Assembly (NCBI GenBank): GCA_026990815.1 | Contig: JALXCS010000342.1 | Span: 1 to 11,551 of the forward strand | Direction: 5' to 3' | Source of the DNA: Methylomonas sp. | GTDB lineage: Bacteria; Pseudomonadota; Gammaproteobacteria; Methylococcales; Methylomonadaceae | DNA: 11,551 nucleotides | Shown: positions 1-6,587 of the stretch, one piece after another | How positions within the stretch are numbered: the first letter of the stretch is position 1 | Layout of the letters: the number at the start of each line of letters is the position of its first letter | Position numbers and translations under genes: made by a program | The notes under the pieces: model-generated | Databases searched by the model: none | What the model was told of the DNA's origin: nothing | Seen by the model: the letters and a program-made list of their open reading frames with translations, nothing else

Positions 1-522
1 AAGGGGCATCGATTATCCTCAGCTTGAGAACCCTGGAGCGTTCGAATCGATGGGAGCAGTTTTGGGATAAAGTCAGTCAATATGGTGCTGTCCATTGCTA
101 ACTTACATCATAATGTAGCTATACCCGCCAAGTCTCTTTTTAACGATGAGCCATGCAAGATAGATTACAGCAATATTGCCACCACTGTATTTTGTCAGCC
201 AAATATTGGTACTGTCGGCCTGACTGAAGAACAGGCAAAATCAGAATATAAAAATGTCGTTAAATATTGCTCAACATTCCGAGCCATGAAACACACTATC
301 AGTGGCTCCCAGGAAAAAACCCTTATGAAGCTTTTAGTCGACGGCGATACCGATAAAATTCTTGGCGCTCACATGGTAGGCCCAGATGCCGGTGAAATTA
401 TGCAAGGCCTGGCAATTGCGATAACCGCAGGCGCAACAAAGACTGACTTTGACTCTACCATTGGCATTCACCCAACTGCAGCAGAGGAATTCGTAACCAT
501 GCGCGAGCCTGTTCCCAGCTGA
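1..522 (+). pseudogene. gor: Glutathione reductase, 3' part, probably decayed
   Basis: The last part matches the C-terminal dimerisation domain of glutathione reductase, the FAD enzyme that reduces glutathione disulfide with NADPH. Visible hallmarks are TVGLTEEQA (about 209-235), the region ending GPDAGEIMQGLAIAI, and the active-site motif GIHPTAAEEFV, which supplies the catalytic His-Glu pair, a few residues before the normal end of the family. From about 130 onward the reading frame is clean. Before that, the homology appears to switch frames. Frame 2 gives LEN-PGA-ESMGAVLG followed by a TAA at about 68-70. Frame 1 then gives IANLHHN-VAI-AKSLF, where intact enzymes carry a longer LTPVAI-type segment. 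An ATG at 82 opens a 146-codon frame, but it would lack the FAD and NADPH domains and the redox disulfide. I infer a decayed gene. Sequencing errors at a contig edge, or an intact N-terminal part outside the window, are the alternatives. Confidence 0.62.
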
Positions 523-544
523 TAGAAAATAATTGGGATTACTC

Positions 545-573
545 GAGAGGGCGTTCAAAATTCTGTGTCAATG
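545..573. repeat. Possible insertion-sequence end relic
   Basis: The stretch starting GAGAGGGCGTTCAAAATTCT and running on through GTGTCAATG resembles, from memory, terminal inverted repeats of IS256-type insertion sequences. It sits 23 nt after the stop of the damaged glutathione reductase gene. No transposase frame and no inverted partner copy were found in the window, so at most this is a solo end or a scar. The rest of 574-670 shows only a short dyad at 621-633 (GGAAGT-C-ACTTCC) and no gene. Confidence 0.22.
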
Positions 574-661
574 AAGCAAAGACATCAAAAACAAGCCCGC
601 AAACGGAGGTAGTTATCTTTGGAAGTCACTTCCCACAACATGTGCGAACGCGAAAATCAGT

Positions 662-689
662 AAAAAGTTGGAAAATTCCTGGGAATTTC
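662..689 (-). terminator. Weak Rho-independent terminator after the DUF1244 gene
   Basis: Read on the minus strand, just past the stop of the DUF1244 gene, GAAATTCC-CA-GGAATTTTC forms a stem of about 8 bp with one bulged base (671-689). It is followed after four bases by TTTTT (662-666). The stem is AT-rich and the T tract short, so termination may be inefficient. Confidence 0.4.
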
Positions 690-693
690 AGGT

Positions 694-996
694 TTACTCT
701 TTTCGCAGCTGTTGGACTTTTTCATAGGCCGCCAACTGCTCGGGAGTCGCTTTTTGCTGAAACTTTTCTTTCCACTCTGAATAGGGCATTCCATAAATTT
801 TCAACAGCGCCTGCTCATAATCCAAAGCCACGCCCTGCTCTTCAGCAGCAGACAAATACCATTTAGAAAGACAGTTTCGACAAAAACCAGCCGTGATCAT
901 CAAGTCGATATTCTGAACATCGGTACGGCCTTGCAAATAACTGATTAATCGCCTGAATGCCGCTGCTTCCAACTCAATTTGACTGTTCTTATTCAT
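694..996 (-). CDS. DUF1244 family protein
   Basis: A 100-residue cytoplasmic protein of the DUF1244 family, recognised by the central motif GFCRNCLSKWY (residues 37-47) and the following GMPYSEWK (69-76). Length is normal for the family and no signal peptide or membrane segment is visible. The two cysteines, spaced CxxC, could bind a metal or form a redox pair, but the biochemical role of the family is not established. The start is the ATG at 994-996. No convincing Shine-Dalgarno sequence precedes it, although the N-terminus (MNKNSQIELEAAAFRRLI) fits the family. The gene stands alone on this strand: the broken glutathione reductase lies beyond its 3' end and a divergent operon begins 131 bp upstream. 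Family assignment is firm, function unknown. Confidence 0.85.
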   Translation of the reverse strand: MNKNSQIELEAAAFRRLISYLQGRTDVQNIDLMITAGFCRNCLSKWYLSAAEEQGVALDYEQALLKIYGMPYSEWKEKFQQKATPEQLAAYEKVQQLRKE

Positions 997-1084
997 ATTA
1001 TTTGACTAAACTAAATTGAGCATTTTATCAGAAACTCAATCTCACCATAAACGATAGTACAATAGTATTAGAAAAAACATAGAG

Positions 1085-1090
1085 TATAAT
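1085..1090 (+). promoter_or_regulatory. Candidate -10 box for the yciB operon
   Basis: A perfect TATAAT lies 38 bp before the ATG at 1128, giving a predicted 5' leader of about 30 nt. No good -35 hexamer is seen 16-18 nt upstream (best is TAGTAT), and there is no extended TGn. A second AT-rich hexamer (TATATA, about 1104) also occurs. In DNA this AT-rich a chance match is possible. Confidence 0.33.
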
Positions 1091-1127
1091 GGCATTAAAT
1101 ACTATATAAGTACGCTTTGATTTCAAT

Positions 1128-1481
1128 ATGGAAATTCATCATTCTTCATTAAATTATTCAGCACGCAGCAAAAGCCTTCAGTTCACTGAAAAAAAAACGC
1201 GTGCAGAAAACAGTGCTGCTGCCAATCGTAAGAATGCTAAAATTTCTATCTCGGACGAAACTGAATTTTCTAAAGTTAAAAAAGCCACTGCAAATTCGCA
1301 ACAGCTTTTTAAGCCACCGATAACAAAGCCTGTGTTAGCATTACAGGTAGAAAACATTGTTTCAAAAGGTCCTGTAAATATTCACAATCAAAAGGCAATT
1401 AACGCTTATATAGCAGAATCACATCAACCTGTACATGAAGAATCTGCACAAATAGTCAGTGGCATTGACTTTTTCGTATAA
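1128..1481 (+). CDS. Uncharacterised 117-aa protein, first gene of the yciB operon
   Basis: I do not recognise a named family. The first 75 or so residues are polar and low in complexity, rich in Lys, Ser, Asn and Ala, and probably disordered. The C-terminal part looks more structured: KAINAYIAESH (about residues 87-97) followed by a closing SGIDFFV. A helix of the form 'xNAYxxx' plus a terminal 'GxDxxV' recalls short uncharacterised gammaproteobacterial proteins, but this is memory, not a search. There is no signal peptide, membrane helix or cysteine. The ATG at 1128 is the only methionine in the protein, and no Shine-Dalgarno sequence is seen. Its stop lies only 21 nt before yciB, so the two are likely co-transcribed. 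Codon use and base composition match the neighbours, which supports a real gene. Confidence 0.6.
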   Translation: MEIHHSSLNYSARSKSLQFTEKKTRAENSAAANRKNAKISISDETEFSKVKKATANSQQLFKPPITKPVLALQVENIVSKGPVNIHNQKAINAYIAESHQPVHEESAQIVSGIDFFV

Positions 1482-1502
1482 TCTTCTCAACAAAACACAA
1501 CA

Positions 1503-2042
1503 ATGAAACAACTTCTTGATTTTTTTCCAATTATTCTTTTTTTTATCGCTTACAAAACATATGATATTTATGTTGCCACAGCGGTAGTAATTGTCGCCAC
1601 CATTTTTCAGGTTGCTTTTACCTGGTTTAAGTACAAAAAGGTTGAAAAAATGCAATGGATAACATTGGCGCTAATTTTAGTGATGGGTGGGGCCACACTA
1701 TATTTACAGGATGAACAATTTATAAAATGGAAGCTTTCGATTATCGAATGGTTATTCGGACTAGCCTTTTTTGGCAGCCAGTTTATCGGGAAAAAACCTT
1801 TTGTTGAACGCATGATGGGGGAAAATATCGAACTCCCTTCTAATATTTGGCGGCGCCTGAATTTTTTCTGGGCGATGTTCTTTATCAGTGTTGGTTTTAT
1901 AAATCTTTATGTGATGTTCAATTATGATACCGATACCTGGGTAGACTTTAAAACCTTTGGCGTGCCCGGGCTAATGGTGGCCTTTATCATTGTACAAATG
2001 ATTTTTCTCTACAAATACATTCCCGAAACTGAGGAAAAATAA
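1503..2042 (+). CDS. yciB: Inner membrane protein YciB / intracellular septation protein A
   Basis: A 179-residue polytopic inner-membrane protein of the YciB (IspZ, septation protein A) family. Hydrophobic segments are visible at about residues 5-20, 23-42, 52-69, 79-96, 120-139 and 153-172. The family signature FIGKKPFVERMMG lies at 94-106, and the N-terminus MKQLLDFFPIILFFI is typical. In enterobacteria YciB interacts with division and elongation proteins and is linked to envelope integrity; the exact molecular job is unsettled. Length is the usual one for the family. The stop codon is directly followed by the GTG of the yciI-like gene, which argues for translational coupling. No strong Shine-Dalgarno sequence precedes the ATG, as for the gene before it. 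Confidence 0.93.
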   Translation: MKQLLDFFPIILFFIAYKTYDIYVATAVVIVATIFQVAFTWFKYKKVEKMQWITLALILVMGGATLYLQDEQFIKWKLSIIEWLFGLAFFGSQFIGKKPFVERMMGENIELPSNIWRRLNFFWAMFFISVGFINLYVMFNYDTDTWVDFKTFGVPGLMVAFIIVQMIFLYKYIPETEEK

Positions 2043-2345
2043 GTGTTATACGCCATTATCAGTGAAGACGTAGAAGACAGCCTGAAAAAACGACTAGCAA
2101 CAAGAGCGACCCATCTTAAACGTCTTGAAAACCTGCAAAAACAAGGCCGCCTTGTATTAGCTGGTCCGCATCCTGCTATTGATGCAGAAAATCCTGGCGA
2201 TGCCGGATTTACCGGCAGTTTGATCATTGCAGAATTTGACAATCTGCAGCAAGCTCAGCAATGGGCCAATGCCGACCCTTATTTGGAAGCTGGCATTTAT
2301 GCCACCGTTATTGTTAAACCCTTTAAACAAGTTTTCCCTCAATGA
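2043..2345 (+). CDS. yciI: YciI-like protein
   Basis: A 100-residue soluble protein of the YciI family (ferredoxin-like alpha-beta fold, usually dimeric). The visible family marks are the conserved His in ATHLKRL (H24), the loop GRLVLAGPHP (36-45), and WANADPY (74-80), whose Asp78 pairs with the His in the putative active site. No reaction is established for the family. The start is the GTG at 2043, immediately after the yciB stop; translation from it gives the usual N-terminus MLYAIISED. The 3' end overlaps the bolA start by four bases (ATGA). This abutting arrangement suggests that yciB, yciI and bolA are translated from one message, consistent with the grouping seen in other gammaproteobacteria. 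Confidence 0.9.
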   Translation: MLYAIISEDVEDSLKKRLATRATHLKRLENLQKQGRLVLAGPHPAIDAENPGDAGFTGSLIIAEFDNLQQAQQWANADPYLEAGIYATVIVKPFKQVFPQ

Positions 2346-2617
2346 GCACAGAAATTATAAAAAACAAGCTAACAGAAGCTATTAACCCCACTGAAATTGA
2401 AGTTATCGATAACAGTCAAGCCCATGCTGGCCATGCCGGCGCCCAAAGGGGCGGCGGACATTTTCACGTTAATATTACCGCTGAAGCATTTGAAGGAAAA
2501 TCGATGGTGCAACGCCATCAAATAATCTACCAAGCGCTGGGCGACTTGATGAAAAAAGAAATTCACGCATTAGGCATCAATGCCAACGCACCTTCTGAAA
2601 CCACAACCAGGAAATAA
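2342..2617 (+). CDS. bolA: BolA family protein
   Basis: A 91-residue BolA-fold protein. Marks seen are GGGHFHVNI (about residues 37-45), AFEGKSMVQRHQIIYQALG (about 49-67), and the helix continuing to EIHALGI. The histidines of HFH and RHQ are those typically implicated in [2Fe-2S] binding with monothiol glutaredoxins. BolA proteins act in iron-sulfur trafficking and, in some species, as transcription regulators that shift cell shape toward short rods. The start ATG lies within the end of the yciI-like gene (ATGA overlap), so translation is probably coupled. The next gene follows after 5 nt. The tail after residue 82 (NAPSETTTRK) is short and variable. Placement beside the septation gene yciB is suggestive but proves no functional link. 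Confidence 0.92.
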   Translation: MSTEIIKNKLTEAINPTEIEVIDNSQAHAGHAGAQRGGGHFHVNITAEAFEGKSMVQRHQIIYQALGDLMKKEIHALGINANAPSETTTRK

Positions 2618-2622
2618 CCACA

Positions 2623-3582
2623 ATGAATAAAATTATACCGCTTTTAATTGTTGGCTCAGCTTTATTGACGAGCTGTAAACAGGGAAATATTTCATCTACG
2701 CCCACTATTGCCAAAAGTGATGCTATCGCAGAAGTTAATGGCAAATATATCAGCAAGTCATCATTTGATATGCTGAAACAACAAATCGCCCAGCGTGGCC
2801 AGCCTATTCCTGATGAGCAACTGATTGATGAATTAGTGAGAATGGAACTACTGGTTCAGGAAGCTGAAAACAAAAAACTGGCCGAAACACCTGAAATTGC
2901 CAATCAAATGGAAATGATGCGTCGCTCAATGCTCTCGCAAGCAGCCGTCAAAGACTATATTGATAGTCACCCGGTAACTGATGAGGAACTGAAAGCCGAA
3001 TACGAAAAACTTACCACTGCGAAAGGTAGTAGTGAATACAAAGCCCGCCATATTCTGGTTAAAACCGAGGATGAAGCCAAAAAAATTATTGCCGAATTAA
3101 AAGCTGGCGCCAAATTTGAAGACCTGGCAAAAAAGAAATCTACAGGACCTTCAGCATCAAGAGGCGGTGATTTAGGCTGGTTTGCACCTGAACGGATGGT
3201 GCCACCTTTTTCTGAAGCTGTAATTGCCTTGGAAAATGGCAAATTCACAACTGAACCCGTACAAACCCAATTCGGCTGGCACATTATTCTTCGCGAAGAC
3301 AGCCGCAAAAAAACACCGCCTTCATTTGATGAAGTAAAAGACCGTTTGAAAGCCTCATTACAGAGACAAAAAATCCAGAATTACTTGGAATCCTTGCGGA
3401 ATCAGGCCAAAGTTGAAATATTACTGCCTAAGGCTGAAGACCAGAAAAGCAATCCCGAAGCTACATCAGCACAAAAAACCGCACCAGAAGGCAACACGGC
3501 GACACCTGAGACAGCCAAAAAACCCACTGAACAACTAGAAAAAGCTGCTGAAACCGTCAAAGAGGCCGTTGATACCAAATAA
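2623..3582 (+). CDS. Parvulin-type peptidyl-prolyl isomerase, lipoprotein
   Basis: A 319-residue envelope chaperone of the PpiC/SurA/PrsA type. Residues 1-18 form a lipoprotein signal with lipobox LTSC; Cys18 would be the lipidated residue and the +2 Lys predicts sorting to the outer membrane. An N-terminal SurA-like helical region spans about 33-135 (VNGKYISKSSFDML, then DELVRMELL). The parvulin rotamase domain covers about 138-225, with YKARHILVKTEDEA, FEDLAKKKSTGPSA-RGGDLGWF, and QFGWHIILRED. A helical segment follows, then an unusual low-complexity tail from about 271 to 319 rich in Ala, Thr, Lys, Glu and Pro. A likely Shine-Dalgarno sequence (AGGAAA) precedes the ATG by about 9 nt. It is the last gene of the operon, so its message also carries BolA and YciB. 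Isomerase assignment is firm; the client proteins are unknown. Confidence 0.92.
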   Translation: MNKIIPLLIVGSALLTSCKQGNISSTPTIAKSDAIAEVNGKYISKSSFDMLKQQIAQRGQPIPDEQLIDELVRMELLVQEAENKKLAETPEIANQMEMMRRSMLSQAAVKDYIDSHPVTDEELKAEYEKLTTAKGSSEYKARHILVKTEDEAKKIIAELKAGAKFEDLAKKKSTGPSASRGGDLGWFAPERMVPPFSEAVIALENGKFTTEPVQTQFGWHIILREDSRKKTPPSFDEVKDRLKASLQRQKIQNYLESLRNQAKVEILLPKAEDQKSNPEATSAQKTAPEGNTATPETAKKPTEQLEKAAETVKEAVDTK

Positions 3583-3585
3583 ATG

Positions 3586-3628
3586 AAAAAAAATGGCTGT
3601 AGAGAAAAAAGCTCTTTTCTTTGCAGCC
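3586..3628 (-). terminator. Terminator of recJ in the convergent gap
   Basis: The sequence 3595-3628 is an almost complete palindrome (GGCTG ... CAGCC outside, AGAAAA/TTTTCT inside, AGCT at the centre), with mismatches that become G-U pairs. Read on the minus strand, after the recJ stop, the stem is followed by an eight-T run (3586-3593). On the plus strand the hairpin has no T tract, so for ppiC it may act only as a 3'-end stabiliser. Confidence 0.75.
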
Positions 3629-3639
3629 ACATTCTCGAT

Positions 3640-5385
3640 TCAAGCTAGTTTCTCAATATATTGCAAAATCAGTTGAACATTTCTCGACCCTTGGTATTCA
3701 TTGATATCCAGTTTATAAGCAGTCTTTAACTGACGGACACCAAGCCAATTTTCTGGATGTTCAACAAAAAAAGCTATCGCATCTATTAATACCTCACCAA
3801 ACGGTTGCCTTAGAACCAGTTTCAAGTGCTGCCTCCCTACTATTCGTGCTTGGATAACATCAAAAATACCGTCAAAAACCGGTTCCGGAAATTCCTGACC
3901 CCAAGGGCCATAACTCTGTATTAACTCAACAAAACCTAAATTTATTTCTTTTTCAGTCAATTCTCCATCACTAAGAATTTTTTGATTCAGATCGACTGAC
4001 GCTAAACTTTCACTCACCACCTCATTAAATGCCAAACAAAATGGCGGCAAATCCGAAATATGAATGCTCAAACCCGCTGCCATCGCATGACCACCAAACT
4101 TTTTCAACAACTTTGGGTGCAAAGTTGCAATATTGCTTAGCACATCACGAATATGCACCCCCTGAATTGAACGTGCCGATCCTTTAATCTCTCCGTTTTC
4201 TGCATTTGCAAATGCAATAACGGGCCGATGCAAGCGATCCTTTAGCCTGGAAGCCAAAATACCAATAACTCCCTGATGCCAATTTTCATCGTACAGACAT
4301 ACCCCCGCTGGTAAATGCGCCTCATCGAATGCTTTCATTTCATCAAGCAAAATCATTGCCTCAGATTTCATTTCCGCTTCAACCTGCTTCCGGTCAGAAT
4401 TAAATTCATCCAGTTGCAACGCCATTTGTCTGGCAAAACCTAAATCATCTGTCAACAAGCATTGAATACCGAGAGACATGTCATCCATTCGGCCAGCGGC
4501 ATTTATTCTTGGAGCCAGAGAAAAACCTAAATCCGAAGCCGTTATCATGCATTGATTTCTGCCAGCAATTTCAATTAACACCTTTATACCTGGATGACAT
4601 TTTTCAGATCGTATGCGCCGCAACCCCTGTTGAACTAAAATACGATTAACATAATCGAGAGGCACAACATCGGCAACCGTTCCCAAAGCGACAAAATCAA
4701 GCAAGTGCGCCAAATTTGGCTGACTAATTTTCTGCGCTTCAAACCAGCCTTGTTCACGCAGCCGGTTGCGAAGCGCCATCAACACATAAAATATTACCCC
4801 TACACCAGATAAACTGGATGCAGGGAATTGCTGACCAGGTAATGCTGGATTAACAATAGCGACAGCATCAGGCAAAATATCGCCAGGCAAGTGATGATCT
4901 GTTACCAATACTTGAATTCCTAATTTCCTGGCGGCTTCAACACCTTCAATACTGGAAATGCCATTGTCGACAGTTATTAATAATTCTGGCCGCTCCTTGG
5001 CAGCCAAAGCTACAATTTCTGGCGTTAGTCCATAGCCATATTCAAAGCGATTGGGTACGATAAAAGCAATATTTTTGGCGCCCAACAATTGCAAACCCTT
5101 GATAGCAACAGCGCAACTGGTTGCGCCATCAGCATCAAAATCTGCAATTATCATGATCCGTTTTTGCTGCCCGATAGCTTCAATTAAATTCGCTACCATT
5201 GCTTCCATACCTGAGAGCAGCCAAGGGGATGGTAAATGCGATAAAGAATAATCCAGATCGGCACTTGCTGTAACGCCCCTCGCCAATAAGATACGCTTTA
5301 TAACCGGATGGAGATCAGAAAAGTTATGGCGTAATTTCTCGACTGGTCGAGAAATGATTTTTTTGGTTAAGCCAGAATAATGCAT
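3640..5385 (-). CDS. recJ: Single-stranded-DNA-specific exonuclease RecJ
   Basis: A 581-residue cytoplasmic 5'-3' exonuclease of the DHH phosphoesterase superfamily, acting on single-stranded DNA in RecF-pathway recombination, mismatch repair and base excision repair. The metal-binding motifs are all present: DFDADG (82-87), TVDNG (138-142), VTDHH (161-165) and GTVADVVPL (235-243). The DHHA1 region shows RINAAGRM (293-300), HQGVIGI (370-376) and GGHAMAAG (431-438). A C-terminal OB-fold region follows to about 581. Length is normal for the family, with no frameshift. The ATG start at 5383-5385 is preceded by a weak AAGAAA. A strong terminator lies between thrC and this gene, so recJ probably has its own promoter or depends on read-through. 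Confidence 0.97.
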   Translation of the reverse strand: MHYSGLTKKIISRPVEKLRHNFSDLHPVIKRILLARGVTASADLDYSLSHLPSPWLLSGMEAMVANLIEAIGQQKRIMIIADFDADGATSCAVAIKGLQLLGAKNIAFIVPNRFEYGYGLTPEIVALAAKERPELLITVDNGISSIEGVEAARKLGIQVLVTDHHLPGDILPDAVAIVNPALPGQQFPASSLSGVGVIFYVLMALRNRLREQGWFEAQKISQPNLAHLLDFVALGTVADVVPLDYVNRILVQQGLRRIRSEKCHPGIKVLIEIAGRNQCMITASDLGFSLAPRINAAGRMDDMSLGIQCLLTDDLGFARQMALQLDEFNSDRKQVEAEMKSEAMILLDEMKAFDEAHLPAGVCLYDENWHQGVIGILASRLKDRLHRPVIAFANAENGEIKGSARSIQGVHIRDVLSNIATLHPKLLKKFGGHAMAAGLSIHISDLPPFCLAFNEVVSESLASVDLNQKILSDGELTEKEINLGFVELIQSYGPWGQEFPEPVFDGIFDVIQARIVGRQHLKLVLRQPFGEVLIDAIAFFVEHPENWLGVRQLKTAYKLDINEYQGSRNVQLILQYIEKLA

Positions 5386-5418
5386 CTATTTCTTACTAAC
5401 GTTTAAAAAATGTAAGGC

Positions 5419-5454
5419 AAAAAAAACCGCCTAGCCCAAAAATTGCGCTGGCGG
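5419..5454 (-). terminator. Terminator between thrC and recJ
   Basis: On the minus strand, 36 nt past the thrC stop, CCGCCAGC pairs with GCT-A-GGCGG (one bulged A) across 5427-5454 and is followed by an unbroken eight-T run (5419-5426). This is a textbook intrinsic terminator. It ends 33 nt before the recJ start, so most alaC-hom-thrC messages should end here. Confidence 0.85.
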
Positions 5455-5490
5455 CTCTTGTAGAATTTAAAAAACCAACGATATTAAAAA

Positions 5491-6579
5491 TTACATCTGA
5501 TCCAAAATAGCACGCTTGACAGCATCCAGAGTTGCTTGAACAACAACCGGTTTATCTTCTGCGCATTGACTAATCGCAATATCCGGGTCTTTCAGTCCAT
5601 TACCTGTTAAAGTACATACGATTTTACTGCCTTCCGGAATTTTCCCTGAGCCGATATCATTTAACGCACCTGCGAGAGAAGCAGCTGAAGCCGGCTCACA
5701 AAAAATACCTTCAAATGAAGCCAGTATTTTTTGTGCGGCTAGAATCTTGTCATCGGTAAAACATTCAAACCAGCCTCCCGATTGCTTTTGCGCTGCCCAG
5801 GCATAATCCCAGGATTGAGGATGCCCAATCCGAATTGCTGTTGCCACTGTTTCCGGGTTATCAACCATTTTGCCTGATATAAAAGGCGCTGCTCCTGCCG
5901 CTTGATATCCACACATAACTGGAGTCTTGCTCGCAATCGCCGGTAAATTTCCAGTTTCACTCGCATATTCCTGGTAGCCTTTCCAATACGCGGTAATATT
6001 CCCGGCATTCCCTACCGGCAGGCAATGGTAATCGGGCGCATCACCCAATTCATCAACAATTTCAAATGCAGCGGTTTTTTGACCATCAATTCTGAATGGA
6101 TTAACAGAATTGACAAGCGTCACAGGCGCATGATCAATAATTTCCTTGACAATTCTCATTCCAGCATCAAAATTATCTTTAATCTGAATTATCTTGGCGC
6201 CATACATCAAAGTTTGCGCCAATTTCCCTTGGGCAATTTTACCTTCTGGTATCAAAACAAATGCTGTAATTCCTGCCCTGACAGCATAAGCGGCAGCAGA
6301 TGCAGAGGTATTCCCGGTTGATGCACAAACAATCGCCTGACTTCCTTGTTCCACTGCTTTTGTAACAGCCATGGTCATACCACGATCTTTAAATGACCCC
6401 GTTGGATTTAACCCCTCGTACTTAACATAAATATCCACATCTTTATTAATCAAACGCGGTATATTCTGAAGTTGAATTAATGGTGTATTTCCCTCGCCAA
6501 TACTGATAATTCGCGTCGACTCTGAAACCGGCAATCTATCTCTATAACGTTCTATCAAGCCTGTGTAATGTTTTGTCAT
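5491..6579 (-). CDS. thrC: Threonine synthase
   Basis: A 362-residue PLP enzyme that converts O-phosphohomoserine to threonine, the last step of the pathway. The Schiff-base lysine is in GSFKDRGM (61-68, Lys64). The ASTGNTSASAAAYA loop (86-99) and the phosphate-cradle motif PVGNAGN (188-194) are clear, and TGNGLKDP (325-332) marks the C-terminal part. Length fits the short bacterial ThrC class (about 350 residues), not the longer E. coli-type enzyme. The ATG at 6577-6579 has an upstream AGGA that overlaps the stop codon of hom; only 8 nt separate the two genes, so they are coupled. An intrinsic terminator follows the stop. I see no thrB in the window; the kinase must be encoded elsewhere. Confidence 0.96.
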   Translation of the reverse strand: MTKHYTGLIERYRDRLPVSESTRIISIGEGNTPLIQLQNIPRLINKDVDIYVKYEGLNPTGSFKDRGMTMAVTKAVEQGSQAIVCASTGNTSASAAAYAVRAGITAFVLIPEGKIAQGKLAQTLMYGAKIIQIKDNFDAGMRIVKEIIDHAPVTLVNSVNPFRIDGQKTAAFEIVDELGDAPDYHCLPVGNAGNITAYWKGYQEYASETGNLPAIASKTPVMCGYQAAGAAPFISGKMVDNPETVATAIRIGHPQSWDYAWAAQKQSGGWFECFTDDKILAAQKILASFEGIFCEPASAASLAGALNDIGSGKIPEGSKIVCTLTGNGLKDPDIAISQCAEDKPVVVQATLDAVKRAILDQM

Positions 6580-6587
6580 GGTTTTGT

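Noticed and set aside
82..522. A complete short gene starting at the ATG at 82
   Set aside because: It would encode only the C-terminal domain of glutathione reductase; family-like residues continue upstream in another frame, so this ATG is probably not a native start.
621..633. GGAAGT-C-ACTTCC dyad as a regulator binding site
   Set aside because: A single short dyad far from any promoter or start; too weak to call a site.
642..866. Plus-strand open frame over the DUF1244 gene
   Set aside because: It lies antisense to a clearly recognised family gene and its product has no recognisable features.
2967..3308. Long minus-strand frame within the isomerase gene
   Set aside because: A mirror of the parvulin domain coding sequence; no initiation signal and no family character.
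6025..6321. Plus-strand frames inside thrC, hom and alaC
   Set aside because: These are antisense to genes with intact catalytic motifs and show no independent ribosome binding sites.
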